This document shows positions 1 to 8,531 of a DNA stretch of 64,000 nucleotides, in pieces (positions within the stretch are counted from its first letter, which is position 1; the number at the start of each line of letters is the position of its first letter). Source of the DNA: Azoarcus sp. KH32C. Its GTDB lineage: Bacteria > Pseudomonadota > Gammaproteobacteria > Burkholderiales > Rhodocyclaceae. The DNA is taken from positions 4,774,001-4,838,000 of the forward strand of contig NC_020516.1 in the NCBI RefSeq assembly GCF_000349945.1. The letters are read 5' to 3'. The translations under genes were made by a program, and so were the position numbers. Below the pieces are notes generated by a model, which was not told where the DNA came from, made no database searches, and was given only the letters and a program-made list of their open reading frames with translations.

Positions 1-1364
1 TCAAGCTGCGCGGTGCCTACAACAAGATGGCCCACCTCTCGCCGCAGGCCCTCAAGCGCGGCGTGATCTGCGCCTCGGCCGGGAACCACGCGCAGGGCGT
101 GGCGCTGTCGGCGCAAAAGCTCGGCGTGCGGGCCGTGATCGTGATGCCGACCTCGACGCCGCAGATCAAGGTCGACGCGGTCAAGGCGCGCGGCGGCGAA
201 GTCGTCCTTGCAGGCGACTCCTACTCCGACGCCTACGCGCACGCGGTCGAACTCGAGAAGACCGAGAAGCTGACCTTCGTCCACCCCTACGACGATCCGG
301 ACGTGATCGCCGGCCAGGGCACGATCGGCATGGAGATCCTGCGTGCGCACCCGGACCCGATCCACGCCGTGTTCTGTGCAGTCGGCGGCGGCGGCCTGAT
401 CTCGGGTGTCGCCGCCTACATCAAGCGCCTGCGCCCGGAAACGAAGATCATCGGCGTCGAGACCGTTGATGCCGACGCGATGACCCGCTCGCTCGCCGAA
501 GGCCGGCGCGTCGCACTCGACCAGGTCGGTCTCTTCGCCGACGGCACCGCGGTCAAGCTGGTCGGCGAGGAAACCTTCCGCCTGTGCCAGCAGTACGTCG
601 ACGAGATGATCCTGGTCGACAACGACGCGATCTGCGCCGCGCTGAAGGACGTGTTCGAGGACACGCGCTCGATCCTCGAACCCTCGGGCGCGCTCGCCGT
701 GGCCGGGGCGAAGGAATACGCAAAGCTGCACAACCTGCACGGCAAGAACCTCGTCGCGGTGGCCTCCGGCGCGAACATGAACTTCGACCGCCTACGCTTC
801 GTCGCCGAGCGCGCCGAAGTCGGTGAGCAGCGCGAAGCGGTGTTCGCGGTGACGATCCCCGAGCGTCCGGGCTCCTTCCGCAAGTTCTGCAGCCTGATCG
901 GCAACCGCCACATCACCGAGTTCAACTACCGCTACGCGGATCCCCGGCAGGCGCACATCTTCGTCGGCGTGTCGGTGCATAACCGCGCCGAGGCGACGCG
1001 CATCATCGAGATGCTCGATCGCCACGAGCTGCCGGCCGTCGATCTCACCGACGACGAGATGGCGAAGAGCCACATCCGCTACATGGTCGGCGGACGCGCC
1101 CCACACGTGAACCACGAGCTCGTGTACCGCTTCGAATTCCCGGAGCGACCGGGCGCGCTGATGAACTTCCTCTCCAACCTGCATTCGGATTGGAACATCA
1201 GCCTGTTCCACTACCGCAACCACGGCGCCGACTTCGGCCGCGTACTGGTCGGCATGCAGGTGCCGCCGGAAGACAAGACGGCCTTCCAGGACTTCCTGGA
1301 CCGCCTTGGCTACGAATACGTCGACGAGTCCGCCAACCCGGCCTACCGGATGTTCCTCGGCTAG
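1..1364 (+). CDS. ilvA: Threonine ammonia-lyase, biosynthetic (5' end cut by window)
   Basis: Deaminates threonine to 2-oxobutanoate, the first step of isoleucine synthesis; PLP-dependent and cytosolic. The reading frame is open from base 1. The first codons read K-L-R-G-A-Y-N-K, the PLP-lysine motif of the family, so only the first residues of the protein lie outside the window and the ATG at 27 is internal. The glycine-rich phosphate loop (AVGGGGLISG) is present. Two ACT-like regulatory repeats follow (each beginning near a P-E-R-P-G motif), the layout of the long allosteric IlvA inhibited by isoleucine. The stop overlaps the stop of the convergent cyclo-ligase gene in a shared CTAG. Confidence 0.95.
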   Translation, partial: KLRGAYNKMAHLSPQALKRGVICASAGNHAQGVALSAQKLGVRAVIVMPTSTPQIKVDAVKARGGEVVLAGDSYSDAYAHAVELEKTEKLTFVHPYDDPDVIAGQGTIGMEILRAHPDPIHAVFCAVGGGGLISGVAAYIKRLRPETKIIGVETVDADAMTRSLAEGRRVALDQVGLFADGTAVKLVGEETFRLCQQYVDEMILVDNDAICAALKDVFEDTRSILEPSGALAVAGAKEYAKLHNLHGKNLVAVASGANMNFDRLRFVAERAEVGEQREAVFAVTIPERPGSFRKFCSLIGNRHITEFNYRYADPRQAHIFVGVSVHNRAEATRIIEMLDRHELPAVDLTDDEMAKSHIRYMVGGRAPHVNHELVYRFEFPERPGALMNFLSNLHSDWNISLFHYRNHGADFGRVLVGMQVPPEDKTAFQDFLDRLGYEYVDESANPAYRMFLG

Positions 1365-1957
1365 CCTGCCACGCGATACGCCCCGCGCTCGGTCAGGATC
1401 CAGTCCATCGGCCGGTCGTGGGGTTGCGGGTGGACGCTGTCGGCGCGCGCGAATTCGAAGCCGAGGCCGACGGCGACGGGATTCATCACTGCCAGCGTGC
1501 GGTCGAAATATCCGGCGCCATAGCCGACGCGAAAACCGGCGGCGTCGAAGGCGTTGCAGGGAATCAGCAGGACGTCGGGAACGAGCGCTTCGCCTTCGGG
1601 CGGATGCGGGATGCCGTGCCGGTCGGGCGGCATTTCCATGCCCGGCATCCAGCGTCGGAACGACATCGGCCCGGGCTTGTGCGGCACCACTGGCAACACG
1701 GCGACCCGCGACGGGTCGGCCGACAGCCAGTGGATGATCGACGGGCGCAGGTCGGGTTCGCCGCGAAACGGCCAGCAGAATCCCAGCACGGTCGGGTCGA
1801 GCTCGGTCAGCAGCGCCTGCAGATGCGGTTCGAGTTGCCGCATCAGCGCCGAGCGGTGGGCCGCGGTCAGCGCTTCGCGCGTGGCGATGCTGTGGGCGCG
1901 CAAGGCCTTGCGGTATTCATTGGGTGTGGCGTCGGGCACGGAAGGAAAGGCGCTCAC
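1361..1957 (-). CDS. ygfA: 5-formyltetrahydrofolate cyclo-ligase
   Basis: ATP-dependent conversion of 5-formyl-THF to 5,10-methenyl-THF, a folate salvage reaction in the cytosol. The 198-residue product has the family's ATP-site motif G-Y-G-A-G-Y-F-D-R near the C-terminus and the W-P-F-R-G-E-P-D motif in the middle. I start it at the GTG at 1957 because this gives the usual family length; the frame stays open further upstream but that stretch overlaps the divergent transglycosylase gene. Only 39 bases separate it from that gene, so the two promoters must be very compact. No 6S RNA gene sits in front of it, unlike the arrangement in E. coli. Confidence 0.9.
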   Translation of the reverse strand: MSAFPSVPDATPNEYRKALRAHSIATREALTAAHRSALMRQLEPHLQALLTELDPTVLGFCWPFRGEPDLRPSIIHWLSADPSRVAVLPVVPHKPGPMSFRRWMPGMEMPPDRHGIPHPPEGEALVPDVLLIPCNAFDAAGFRVGYGAGYFDRTLAVMNPVAVGLGFEFARADSVHPQPHDRPMDWILTERGAYRVAG

Positions 1958-1996
1958 TGTGGTATCTTCGGTACGTTTTGAAGGGGATGGTAAGGG

Positions 1997-3928
1997 ATGG
2001 CAAAGGGTTTGTGGGCAGCGCTGGCATTGGCGCTGGCCAGCCTGAGTCCGGCGGCGTGGGCGCAGCTGGGCGACGAACGGATTCTGGCAGCGCGGGAGGC
2101 CTTGCGCACGGGTGATCGCGCGACGCTCGAGCGTCTGTCCAGCGCGCGCGACCCGCATGTGCTCGATCCTTACGTCCGCTACTGGCGGCTCTCCAACCTC
2201 CTGGCCCGCCCCGAACCGGCACCGGCCGCCGAACTGATCGAATTCCTGCTCTACGAACCGGACAGCCTGCTCGCCGAGCGCCTGCGCACCGACTGGCTGC
2301 GGCGCATGGCGCGCGACCGCGACTGGAGCGGCTTCCTGCAACTTTACCCGGACCTGCGCGAACCGGATGCCGAATTGCGCTGCCTGCAACGCAATGCGCG
2401 ACTCGAAAACGGCGACATGACGGTGATCGCCGAGGTCCAGGATCGGTGGATGGATCTCGTCGACGCGAACTCCGCCTGCGAGACTGTCTTCCGCACCCTC
2501 GCGCTCGCCGGCCACATCACGCCGGACCAGCTGTGGTGGCGCATCCGGCGCCAGACCGACAGCCGCAATCCCGCGGCCGCCCGCGCGACGCTTTCATGGC
2601 TGCCGGTCAGCGAGGCGCCGGCGCTCGCCGAATTCGAGCGCGCGACCAAGTCGCCGGCGGCCTATCTCGACAGGCTCCCGCCGAATTTCTCGACGACGCG
2701 TGTCGGCCGCGAAGTCGCGCTGGCCGCCCTGACCCGCCTCGCGCGCGAAGACGTCGCCGCGGCGCGCGTCCGCTTCGACCGCATCGAGGAGCGCTTCGCT
2801 GCCGAGGAAAGGTCCTATCTCTACGCGGTACTCGGCCATCAGGGCGCGCTCCAGGGCTCGGCCAACGCCTCGGCGTGGTTCCGTGCCGCCGGCAAGATCC
2901 CGCTGAGCGCCGAGCAGCGCGCGTGGCGCGTGCGGGCAGCGCTGCGCACGGAGGACTGGCGCGGCGTTCAGGCGGCAATCGAAGCCTTGCCCGCCAACGA
3001 GCAGGCGCTGCCGGAGTGGACTTACTGGCTGGGCCGCGCCCAGGCCGCACAGGGGCGCAGTACGGAGGCCCAAGCCCAATTTCGGCGCGTCGCCGGCCAG
3101 CCCCATTTCTACGGCCTGCTGGCCGCCGAGGAACTCGGCGAGACCTTCGCGCCGCCGACGCGCGCCGGCGCCGTCACGGCCGACGACATCGCCCGCGCGG
3201 AGTCCGATGCCGGCCTGCGCCGCGCGCTGGCGCTGTACCGCCTGGACATGCGCACCGAGGGGATGCGCGAATGGAACTGGGCGCTGCGCGGCCAGGACGA
3301 CGGCTTCCTGATCGCCGCAGCGCGCGTCGCGGTGCGCAACGAGATCTACGACCGCGCGATCAACACCGCCGAACGCACCGACCCGCAGGCGAACTACGAC
3401 CTGCGCTTCCTGGCGCCATACCGACAGCTCATCGAGCCCCAGGTCCGCCAGCAGGGCCTGGACCTCGCCTGGGTGTACGGCCTGATGCGCCAGGAAAGCC
3501 GCTTCATCGTGCCGGCCCGCTCGAGCTCGGGCGCGCAGGGGCTGATGCAGGTGATGCCGACCACCGGCAAGTGGGTCGCCAACAAGATCGGCCTGCGTAA
3601 TTACCAGGCGAACATGCTGTCCGATCCGGATACCAATGTGCTGCTCGGCACGAGCTACATGCGGCTCATCCTGGAAGACCTCGACAGCCATCCGGTGCTC
3701 GCCTCCGCCGGCTACAATGCGGGACCGGGACGCGCCCGCAGATGGCGCGAGGACCGGCCGCTGGAGGGCGCGATCTATGCGGAAACGATTCCCTTCGACG
3801 AAACACGCGATTACGTAAAGAAGGTAATGACAAACGCCGTAATCTATGCGGCAATGTTCGAAGCCCGCCCGCAGTCGCTGAAGGCCCGCCTCGGAACGAT
3901 CGCGCCGCGGATGTCCGCCGACCGGTGA
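1997..3928 (+). CDS. slt: Soluble lytic murein transglycosylase (Slt70 family)
   Basis: Periplasmic enzyme that cleaves peptidoglycan between MurNAc and GlcNAc with formation of 1,6-anhydro-MurNAc. The 643-residue protein begins with a Sec signal peptide ending near A-W-A-Q. A long helical solenoid follows, then a C-terminal goose-type lysozyme domain from about residue 490. Visible catalytic-domain motifs are M-R-Q-E-S-R-F, whose Glu500 is the expected acid/base, G-L-M-Q-V-M-P and S-A-G-Y-N-A-G-P-G-R. Length and order match Slt70. A TAAGGG precedes the ATG closely. It probably stands alone; a well-spaced new ribosome site follows for the next gene. Confidence 0.95.
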   Translation: MAKGLWAALALALASLSPAAWAQLGDERILAAREALRTGDRATLERLSSARDPHVLDPYVRYWRLSNLLARPEPAPAAELIEFLLYEPDSLLAERLRTDWLRRMARDRDWSGFLQLYPDLREPDAELRCLQRNARLENGDMTVIAEVQDRWMDLVDANSACETVFRTLALAGHITPDQLWWRIRRQTDSRNPAAARATLSWLPVSEAPALAEFERATKSPAAYLDRLPPNFSTTRVGREVALAALTRLAREDVAAARVRFDRIEERFAAEERSYLYAVLGHQGALQGSANASAWFRAAGKIPLSAEQRAWRVRAALRTEDWRGVQAAIEALPANEQALPEWTYWLGRAQAAQGRSTEAQAQFRRVAGQPHFYGLLAAEELGETFAPPTRAGAVTADDIARAESDAGLRRALALYRLDMRTEGMREWNWALRGQDDGFLIAAARVAVRNEIYDRAINTAERTDPQANYDLRFLAPYRQLIEPQVRQQGLDLAWVYGLMRQESRFIVPARSSSGAQGLMQVMPTTGKWVANKIGLRNYQANMLSDPDTNVLLGTSYMRLILEDLDSHPVLASAGYNAGPGRARRWREDRPLEGAIYAETIPFDETRDYVKKVMTNAVIYAAMFEARPQSLKARLGTIAPRMSADR

Positions 3929-3962
3929 TTGCTTGCCGGTCCTTCGTCAGGAGGCCTGCAAC

Positions 3963-4928
3963 ATGAAGATGGAACGTGTCGTACTCATCGGCGGCTCGGG
4001 TTTCGTCGGGCGCGCCGTGGCCAACCGGCTCACCGAAGCGAACATCGACGTGATCGTGCCAACGCGCCACGCCGCCCGCGCGCGGGACCTCACGCTGCTG
4101 CCGACCGTCGAGGTCGTCCAGGCCGATGTCCATGACGAGGCCACGCTGCGAAGCCTCTTCGACGGCGTGGACGCGGTGGTGAACCTCGTCGGCATCCTCC
4201 ATTCGCGTTCCGGCAGCCCCTACGGGCCCGATTTCGCGCGCGCCCACGTCGAGCTGCCGCGGAAGATCGTCGCCGCTTGCGGCGCGATGAGCGTACCGCG
4301 CCTGGTGCACATCAGCGCGCTCGGCGCCTCGCCGACGGGGCCCTCCGAATACCTGCGCTCCAAGGCGGCCGGCGAAGACGCGATCCGCTCCGCCGGCCAT
4401 GCGCCGGCGTGGACGGTCCTGCGCCCGTCGGTGATCTTCGGTCGTGAGGACCACTTCCTCAATCTTTTCGCACAACTTGCGTGCAAGCTGCCGGTGCTGC
4501 CGCTCGCCGGCGCGCACACCCTCTTTCAGCCGGTATATGTCGGCGACGTCGCCGAGGTCGTGTGGCGCTGCCTCGCCGACCCGTCGAGCGCCGGCCAGAC
4601 CTACGAGCTCGCCGGGCCGACCGTCCATGCGCTGCATGAACTGGTCGAATACGTCGCCGCGCTCGCGGGCTGCCGCGTCCTCGTCGTGCCCCAGCCGGAG
4701 CCGCTCGCGATGCTGCAGGCGCGGCTGATGGAGCTCTCGCCGAACCCGATCATGAGCCGCGACAACGTCCGTTCGCTGCGCATCGACTCCGTCGCGAGCG
4801 GTGCGCCCCTGCCCTTCGGCCTGACACCGAGCTCGGTCGAAGCCGTCGCGCCGAGCTATATCGGCAACGAATCGCAGCGCGCACGCTACTATTCCCTCCG
4901 CAACCGGCAGCGGTATCGTCAGGACTGA
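3963..4928 (+). CDS. NAD(P)-binding SDR protein, complex I NDUFA9-type
   Basis: Atypical short-chain dehydrogenase/epimerase of the NDUFA9-like group (321 residues). The N-terminus carries the Rossmann motif G-G-S-G-F-V-G-R, and a Y-L-R-S-K (YxxxK) pair sits near residue 130. Bacterial members are often annotated as complex I NDUFA9 family or nucleotide-sugar epimerase; the substrate is not known. The frame is open 30 bases further upstream. I chose the ATG at 3963 because a perfect AGGAGG lies at 3949-3954 with 8-base spacing. It follows slt by 34 bases and precedes the GST gene by 36, so read-through as one transcript is possible. Confidence 0.85.
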   Translation: MKMERVVLIGGSGFVGRAVANRLTEANIDVIVPTRHAARARDLTLLPTVEVVQADVHDEATLRSLFDGVDAVVNLVGILHSRSGSPYGPDFARAHVELPRKIVAACGAMSVPRLVHISALGASPTGPSEYLRSKAAGEDAIRSAGHAPAWTVLRPSVIFGREDHFLNLFAQLACKLPVLPLAGAHTLFQPVYVGDVAEVVWRCLADPSSAGQTYELAGPTVHALHELVEYVAALAGCRVLVVPQPEPLAMLQARLMELSPNPIMSRDNVRSLRIDSVASGAPLPFGLTPSSVEAVAPSYIGNESQRARYYSLRNRQRYRQD

Positions 4929-4964
4929 CGCCGCGCCCCAACCCGCCCTTCAGGAGACGCCTGC

Positions 4965-5621
4965 ATGAAGCTGATCATCGGCAACAAGAACTACTCCTCG
5001 TGGTCGCTGCGCCCCTGGCTCGCCGCCCGCGCGTGCGGCGCCCATTTCGAGGAGATCCGCATTCCGCTGCACACGCCCACGACGCGCGAGCGCATCCTGA
5101 AGCACTCGCCGTCGGGCAAGGTGCCCTGCCTGATCGATCACGGAAGCACCGTGTGGGACTCGCTCGCGATCTGCGAATACCTCGCCGAGAAATACCCGCA
5201 ACTGTGGCCGACGGATCCGTCGGCGCGCGCGGTCGCGCGCTCGGTCAGCGCCGAGATGCATTCGGGCTTCCAGGACCTGCGCCAGAACATGCCGATGAAC
5301 ATCCGCAAGGACTACACCGGAAAGGGTCATACGCCCGGGGTCGACGCCAACATCGCGCGCATCGAGGCGATCTGGAGCGACTGCCGCGAGCGCTTCGGCA
5401 AGAAGGCCGGGGCCGCCGGCCCCTATCTCTTCGGTGCCTTCAGCGCAGCGGACGCGATGTTCGCGCCGGTGTGCTTCCGCTTCAAGACCTACGGCATCCA
5501 GCCGCAGGGCGCCGCGGGCGAATACCTGGCGACGATGCTCGCGCACCCGCTGATGCAGGAATGGGCGGCTGCGGCCGGGGCCGAAACCGAATCGATCGCG
5601 GCCGAGGATCTGTACGGCTGA
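4965..5621 (+). CDS. Glutathione S-transferase family protein
   Basis: A 218-residue cytosolic GST. The N-terminal thioredoxin-like domain starts K-L-I-I-G-N-K-N-Y-S-S-W-S-L-R-P-W, where one of the serines is the expected glutathione-activating residue. The cis-proline motif G-K-V-P-C-L and the E-Y-L-A-E helix follow, and the rest is the all-helical C-terminal domain. The physiological substrate cannot be read from the sequence. An AGGAGA ribosome site precedes the ATG. The stop codon overlaps the ATG of the CCA-adding enzyme (TGATG), so the two are probably translationally coupled. Confidence 0.9.
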   Translation: MKLIIGNKNYSSWSLRPWLAARACGAHFEEIRIPLHTPTTRERILKHSPSGKVPCLIDHGSTVWDSLAICEYLAEKYPQLWPTDPSARAVARSVSAEMHSGFQDLRQNMPMNIRKDYTGKGHTPGVDANIARIEAIWSDCRERFGKKAGAAGPYLFGAFSAADAMFAPVCFRFKTYGIQPQGAAGEYLATMLAHPLMQEWAAAAGAETESIAAEDLYG

Positions 5622-6841
5622 TGCAACGTTACATTGTCGGCGGCGCGGTTCGCGACCGCCTGCTGGGCCTGCCGGTGCAGGATCGCGACTGGGTCGTGGT
5701 CGGCGCGACCGCCGACCAGATGCTCGCCCAGGGCTTCCGCCCGGTCGGCAAGGATTTCCCGGTCTTCCTGCACCCGCACACGAACGAGGAATACGCGCTC
5801 GCGCGCACCGAGCGCAAGAGCGGGCGCGGTTACCACGGCTTCACGATGCACGCCTCGCCCGAGGTCACGCTCGAAGAGGACCTGATGCGCCGCGACCTGA
5901 CGATCAACGCGATCGCGGAGGATGAGGCCGGAAATCTGATCGACCCCTACGGCGGGCGCGACGACCTCGAGCAGCGCATCTTCCGCCACGTGAGCCCCGC
6001 GTTCGCCGAAGACCCGGTGCGCATCCTGCGCGTTGCGCGCTTCGCCGCCCGCTTCACCGATTTCACGCTCGCCCCTGAAACGCTCGCGCTGATGCGCCGG
6101 ATGGTTGCCGACGGCGAAGTCGACCACCTCGTCCCGGAACGCGTGTGGCAGGAACTCGCACGCGGGCTGATGGAGGCCAAGCCCTCCCGTATGCTGCGGA
6201 TGCTGCATGAATGCGGGGCGCTCGCCCGCATCCTGCCGGAACTGGATCGCCTGTTCGGCGTGCCCCAGCCGAAGGAATACCACCCGGAAGTCGACACCGG
6301 CGAACACATGATGCTCGTGATGGACCACGCCGCCGCGACGCAGCAGCCGCTCGCCGTGCGCTGGGCTTGCCTGATGCACGAGCTCGGCAAAGGCGACACG
6401 CCCGCCGACGTGCTGCCGCACCACTATGGCCACGAGGCCCGCAGCGAGGAACACGCGCGCCGCGTCTCCGAGCGGCTGCGCGCGCCCTCCGATTGCCGCG
6501 ACCTCGCGGTGATCTTCGCGCGCGAGCACGGCATCCTGCACCAGGTCGAGAAACTGCGGCCCGAGACGATCGTGAAGGTCCTAGAACGCAGCGACGCGCT
6601 GCGCCGCCCCGAACGCTTCTTGCTGCTGCTCGATGCGGCCGCCTGCGACTTCTACGGCCGCCCCGGCATGGAGCAGCGTCCGTATGTGCGCAGCGACCGC
6701 TGGAAGGCAGCGCTGGCCGCGGTGCAGACCGTCGACGCCGGCACGATCGCGCGCGCCTGCGACAACAAGGCGGACATCCCACAACGGGTACATTCGGCAC
6801 GCGTCGCCGCGGTGAAGGAGGCACAATCGTCCGCCGGCTAG
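5621..6841 (+). CDS. cca: CCA tRNA nucleotidyltransferase / HD-domain multifunctional Cca
   Basis: Adds or repairs the 3'-CCA end of tRNAs without a template (406 residues). The class II nucleotidyltransferase core is at the N-terminus: G-G-A-V-R-D, the catalytic D-R-D pair, and R-R-D-L-T-I-N-A-I-A. A C-terminal HD-type domain (about residues 225-330), which in E. coli carries phosphatase and phosphodiesterase activity, is present. Here the paired residues read H253-E254 (M-H-E-L-G-K-G) instead of H-D. The frame is open far upstream, but the true start is the ATG overlapping the GST stop, because the family always begins close to the G-G-A-V-R-D motif. Confidence 0.95.
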   Translation: MQRYIVGGAVRDRLLGLPVQDRDWVVVGATADQMLAQGFRPVGKDFPVFLHPHTNEEYALARTERKSGRGYHGFTMHASPEVTLEEDLMRRDLTINAIAEDEAGNLIDPYGGRDDLEQRIFRHVSPAFAEDPVRILRVARFAARFTDFTLAPETLALMRRMVADGEVDHLVPERVWQELARGLMEAKPSRMLRMLHECGALARILPELDRLFGVPQPKEYHPEVDTGEHMMLVMDHAAATQQPLAVRWACLMHELGKGDTPADVLPHHYGHEARSEEHARRVSERLRAPSDCRDLAVIFAREHGILHQVEKLRPETIVKVLERSDALRRPERFLLLLDAAACDFYGRPGMEQRPYVRSDRWKAALAAVQTVDAGTIARACDNKADIPQRVHSARVAAVKEAQSSAG

Positions 6842-6862
6842 CGTCCGTCGGAGGCGGGGCCT

Positions 6863-7060
6863 TCAGATTGCTCTCAGCACCACCCAAACGACTAGCGACA
6901 ACAGGAGGGTGCTGGTGAACGGCAGGTGGAAAGCGCGGCCGAACACGCGGAAATGCAGGTCTCCGGGCAAATGGCCGAGCCGCAAGGTACGTGTCAGGCC
7001 GGGGCGGAACACCTCGGTAACGATTACCATCAGCACGATCACGACCAGCCACTTCAACAC
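6863..7060 (-). CDS. DUF2905 small membrane protein
   Basis: A 65-residue protein with two hydrophobic segments (about residues 2-16 and 47-64) flanking the basic, conserved G-H-L-P-G-D-L-H-F-R motif typical of DUF2905. Function unknown; likely an inner-membrane hairpin. I place the start at GTG 7060, which leaves the K-W-L-V-V-I membrane segment at the N-terminus as in relatives; TTG at the next codon is an alternative. A purine-rich GGGGGAAG lies upstream. It is convergent with cca (21 bases apart) and divergent from the alpha/beta hydrolase. Confidence 0.8.
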   Translation of the reverse strand: MLKWLVVIVLMVIVTEVFRPGLTRTLRLGHLPGDLHFRVFGRAFHLPFTSTLLLSLVVWVVLRAI

Positions 7061-7197
7061 GAATCGCTTCCCCCGAAATAAAGCATTAGACTCGCGCCCA
7101 TCCTTGGCCGCAAGGCTGCCACTTTCGGCAGCAGCGCGCCCGCAACACAGATCCAAGAACCCGTGATGACCCATCTCGATCCAAAGACGTCGCAAGC

Positions 7198-8004
7198 ATG
7201 AACGCCAACCGCTTCGGCGATCTCGAAGTCCTGGCCTGCAGCCCGGCAGGCGAACCTCGATCCTCCACTCCGCTGCTGTTCATCCACGGCGCCTACACCG
7301 GCGCCTGGTGCTGGAGCGAGCACTTCCTGCCCTATTTTGCGCAGGCCGGCTACACGAGCTACGCCGTGTCGCTGTCCGGCCACGGCGCGAGCCGCCGCGC
7401 GGGCGTCCTCGACGCATTCTCGATCGACGACTACGTACGCGACATCGCCGAAGTCGTCGCGCGCCTGCCGTCGCCCCCGGTGCTGATCGGCCACTCGATG
7501 GGTGGCATGGTGGTGCAGAAGTACCTCGAACGCGCCCAGGTGCCGGCCGCGGTGCTGCTCTGCGCAGTGCCGCCGCAGGGGTTGATGGGATCGGCGATCG
7601 GGTTGATGCTCTCGAAACCGAATCTTCTCAACGACCTCAACCGCATCCTCAACGGCGGCCACCCCGACCCGGACGGCTTGCGCGACGCCCTCTTCCACCA
7701 GCCGATCGGCGTCGACACGCTGATGCGCTACTACGCGCTATGCCAGCCCGAATCGCACCGCGCGATCTGGGACATGACCTTCTTCAACCTGCCGCTGCCC
7801 GCGCTAATGCATCGCCCGCCGATGTTGGTCGTCGGCGCCGAGCACGACCAGCTGATCCCGCCCGCGCAAGTCATGATGACTGCCGCAACCTACGGCGAAC
7901 AGGCGCGCATCATCCCGGGAATGGGCCACGGCGTGATGCTCGAACACGACTGGCGCATGGTGGCCGACCTGCTCGCAGCGTGGCTTCCGACACAAATTGA
8001 TTGA
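7198..8004 (+). CDS. Alpha/beta hydrolase
   Basis: A 268-residue alpha/beta-hydrolase-fold enzyme. The oxyanion motif region F-I-H-G-A-Y comes first. The nucleophile elbow G-H-S-M-G-G (Ser near residue 101) follows, then a late acid in G-A-E-H-D-Q and the catalytic His in G-M-G-H-G. There is no signal peptide, so it acts in the cytosol. The substrate class (carboxylester, lipid or other) cannot be told from the sequence. It stands alone, divergent from the DUF2905 gene and followed by a hairpin-rich gap. Confidence 0.85.
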   Translation: MNANRFGDLEVLACSPAGEPRSSTPLLFIHGAYTGAWCWSEHFLPYFAQAGYTSYAVSLSGHGASRRAGVLDAFSIDDYVRDIAEVVARLPSPPVLIGHSMGGMVVQKYLERAQVPAAVLLCAVPPQGLMGSAIGLMLSKPNLLNDLNRILNGGHPDPDGLRDALFHQPIGVDTLMRYYALCQPESHRAIWDMTFFNLPLPALMHRPPMLVVGAEHDQLIPPAQVMMTAATYGEQARIIPGMGHGVMLEHDWRMVADLLAAWLPTQID

Positions 8005-8050
8005 CTCCGATCTAGCAATCGGAATCATTTCGATTCATGATGGAACTGCG

Positions 8051-8067
8051 GGCACCAAAAGGGTGCC
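8051..8067. other. Short stem-loop in the gap after the hydrolase gene
   Basis: GGCACC pairs perfectly with GGTGCC around an A-rich loop (AAAAG). It sits 47 bases after the hydrolase stop and just before a second, larger hairpin. No U-tract follows, so it is not a standard intrinsic terminator. Confidence 0.45.
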
Positions 8068-8071
8068 TGGT

Positions 8072-8110
8072 CGGCACTCTGCAGGGCGGACCGTCTTCCC
8101 TGCGGTGCCG
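8072..8110. other. Large imperfect stem-loop (about 13 bp)
   Basis: CGGCAC and GTGCCG form an outer stem, with TGCAGGG and CCCTGCG inside it after a two-base bulge, closing an 11-base loop. It lies in the 211-base gap between the hydrolase and the small ORF at 8216, about 105 bases before that start. It could be a leader structure for the small gene, a Rho-dependent 3' end, or a small structured RNA; no U-tract is present. Confidence 0.5.
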
Positions 8111-8215
8111 ATTGCGGTAGTCCGGTACGCACCACGTTCGAGCTCAAGATTCGGCCGGATCGGCCGATAACCGACTCAGGACGCCGAACCACCAGACGAC
8201 ACCGCGGAGGCCATC

Positions 8216-8428
8216 ATGGTGATGATCATGGACATGACGACAGGCAAGGTGATCGCAGAACCCGAGGAGTACGGGGACGAAGTGCTCAACGCGAGCTGGC
8301 TGCCGCCGCAGCGCGAGCCCGCGGTGCAACTGCAGCTGGTGCAGGTCGAGCACATCGAGACCACTCCGAAAGCGCCGCCGATCGACGCCGAACACTTCCT
8401 CGAAGCGGTCTATCGCTTCCAAGAGTGA
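8216..8428 (+). CDS. Small hypothetical protein
   Basis: Encodes a 70-residue acidic protein with no recognised domain, no membrane segment and no signal peptide; about one residue in five is Asp or Glu. It starts V-M-I-M-D-M-T-T-G-K-V-I and ends E-A-V-Y-R-F-Q-E. A GGAGG is spaced well before the ATG at 8216, which supports translation; Met codons at 8222 and 8228 are alternative starts. It is flanked by non-coding hairpins upstream and by the convergent methyltransferase gene downstream. Function unknown. Confidence 0.65.
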   Translation: MVMIMDMTTGKVIAEPEEYGDEVLNASWLPPQREPAVQLQLVQVEHIETTPKAPPIDAEHFLEAVYRFQE

Positions 8429-8531
8429 CTTTCGCGCAGGTTGCGCACGCGGGTGCGTGACCGCCTGAGCTCCGGATACGACACGTGCCGGAGGCGAGAG
8501 CGTTTTTTATCCGCGCGCGGCAGGTCGCCTC

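Noticed and set aside
1958..1996. Possible 6S RNA gene beside ygfA, as in many proteobacteria
   Set aside because: Only 39 bases separate ygfA from the divergent transglycosylase gene, far too short for a 6S RNA of about 180 bases.
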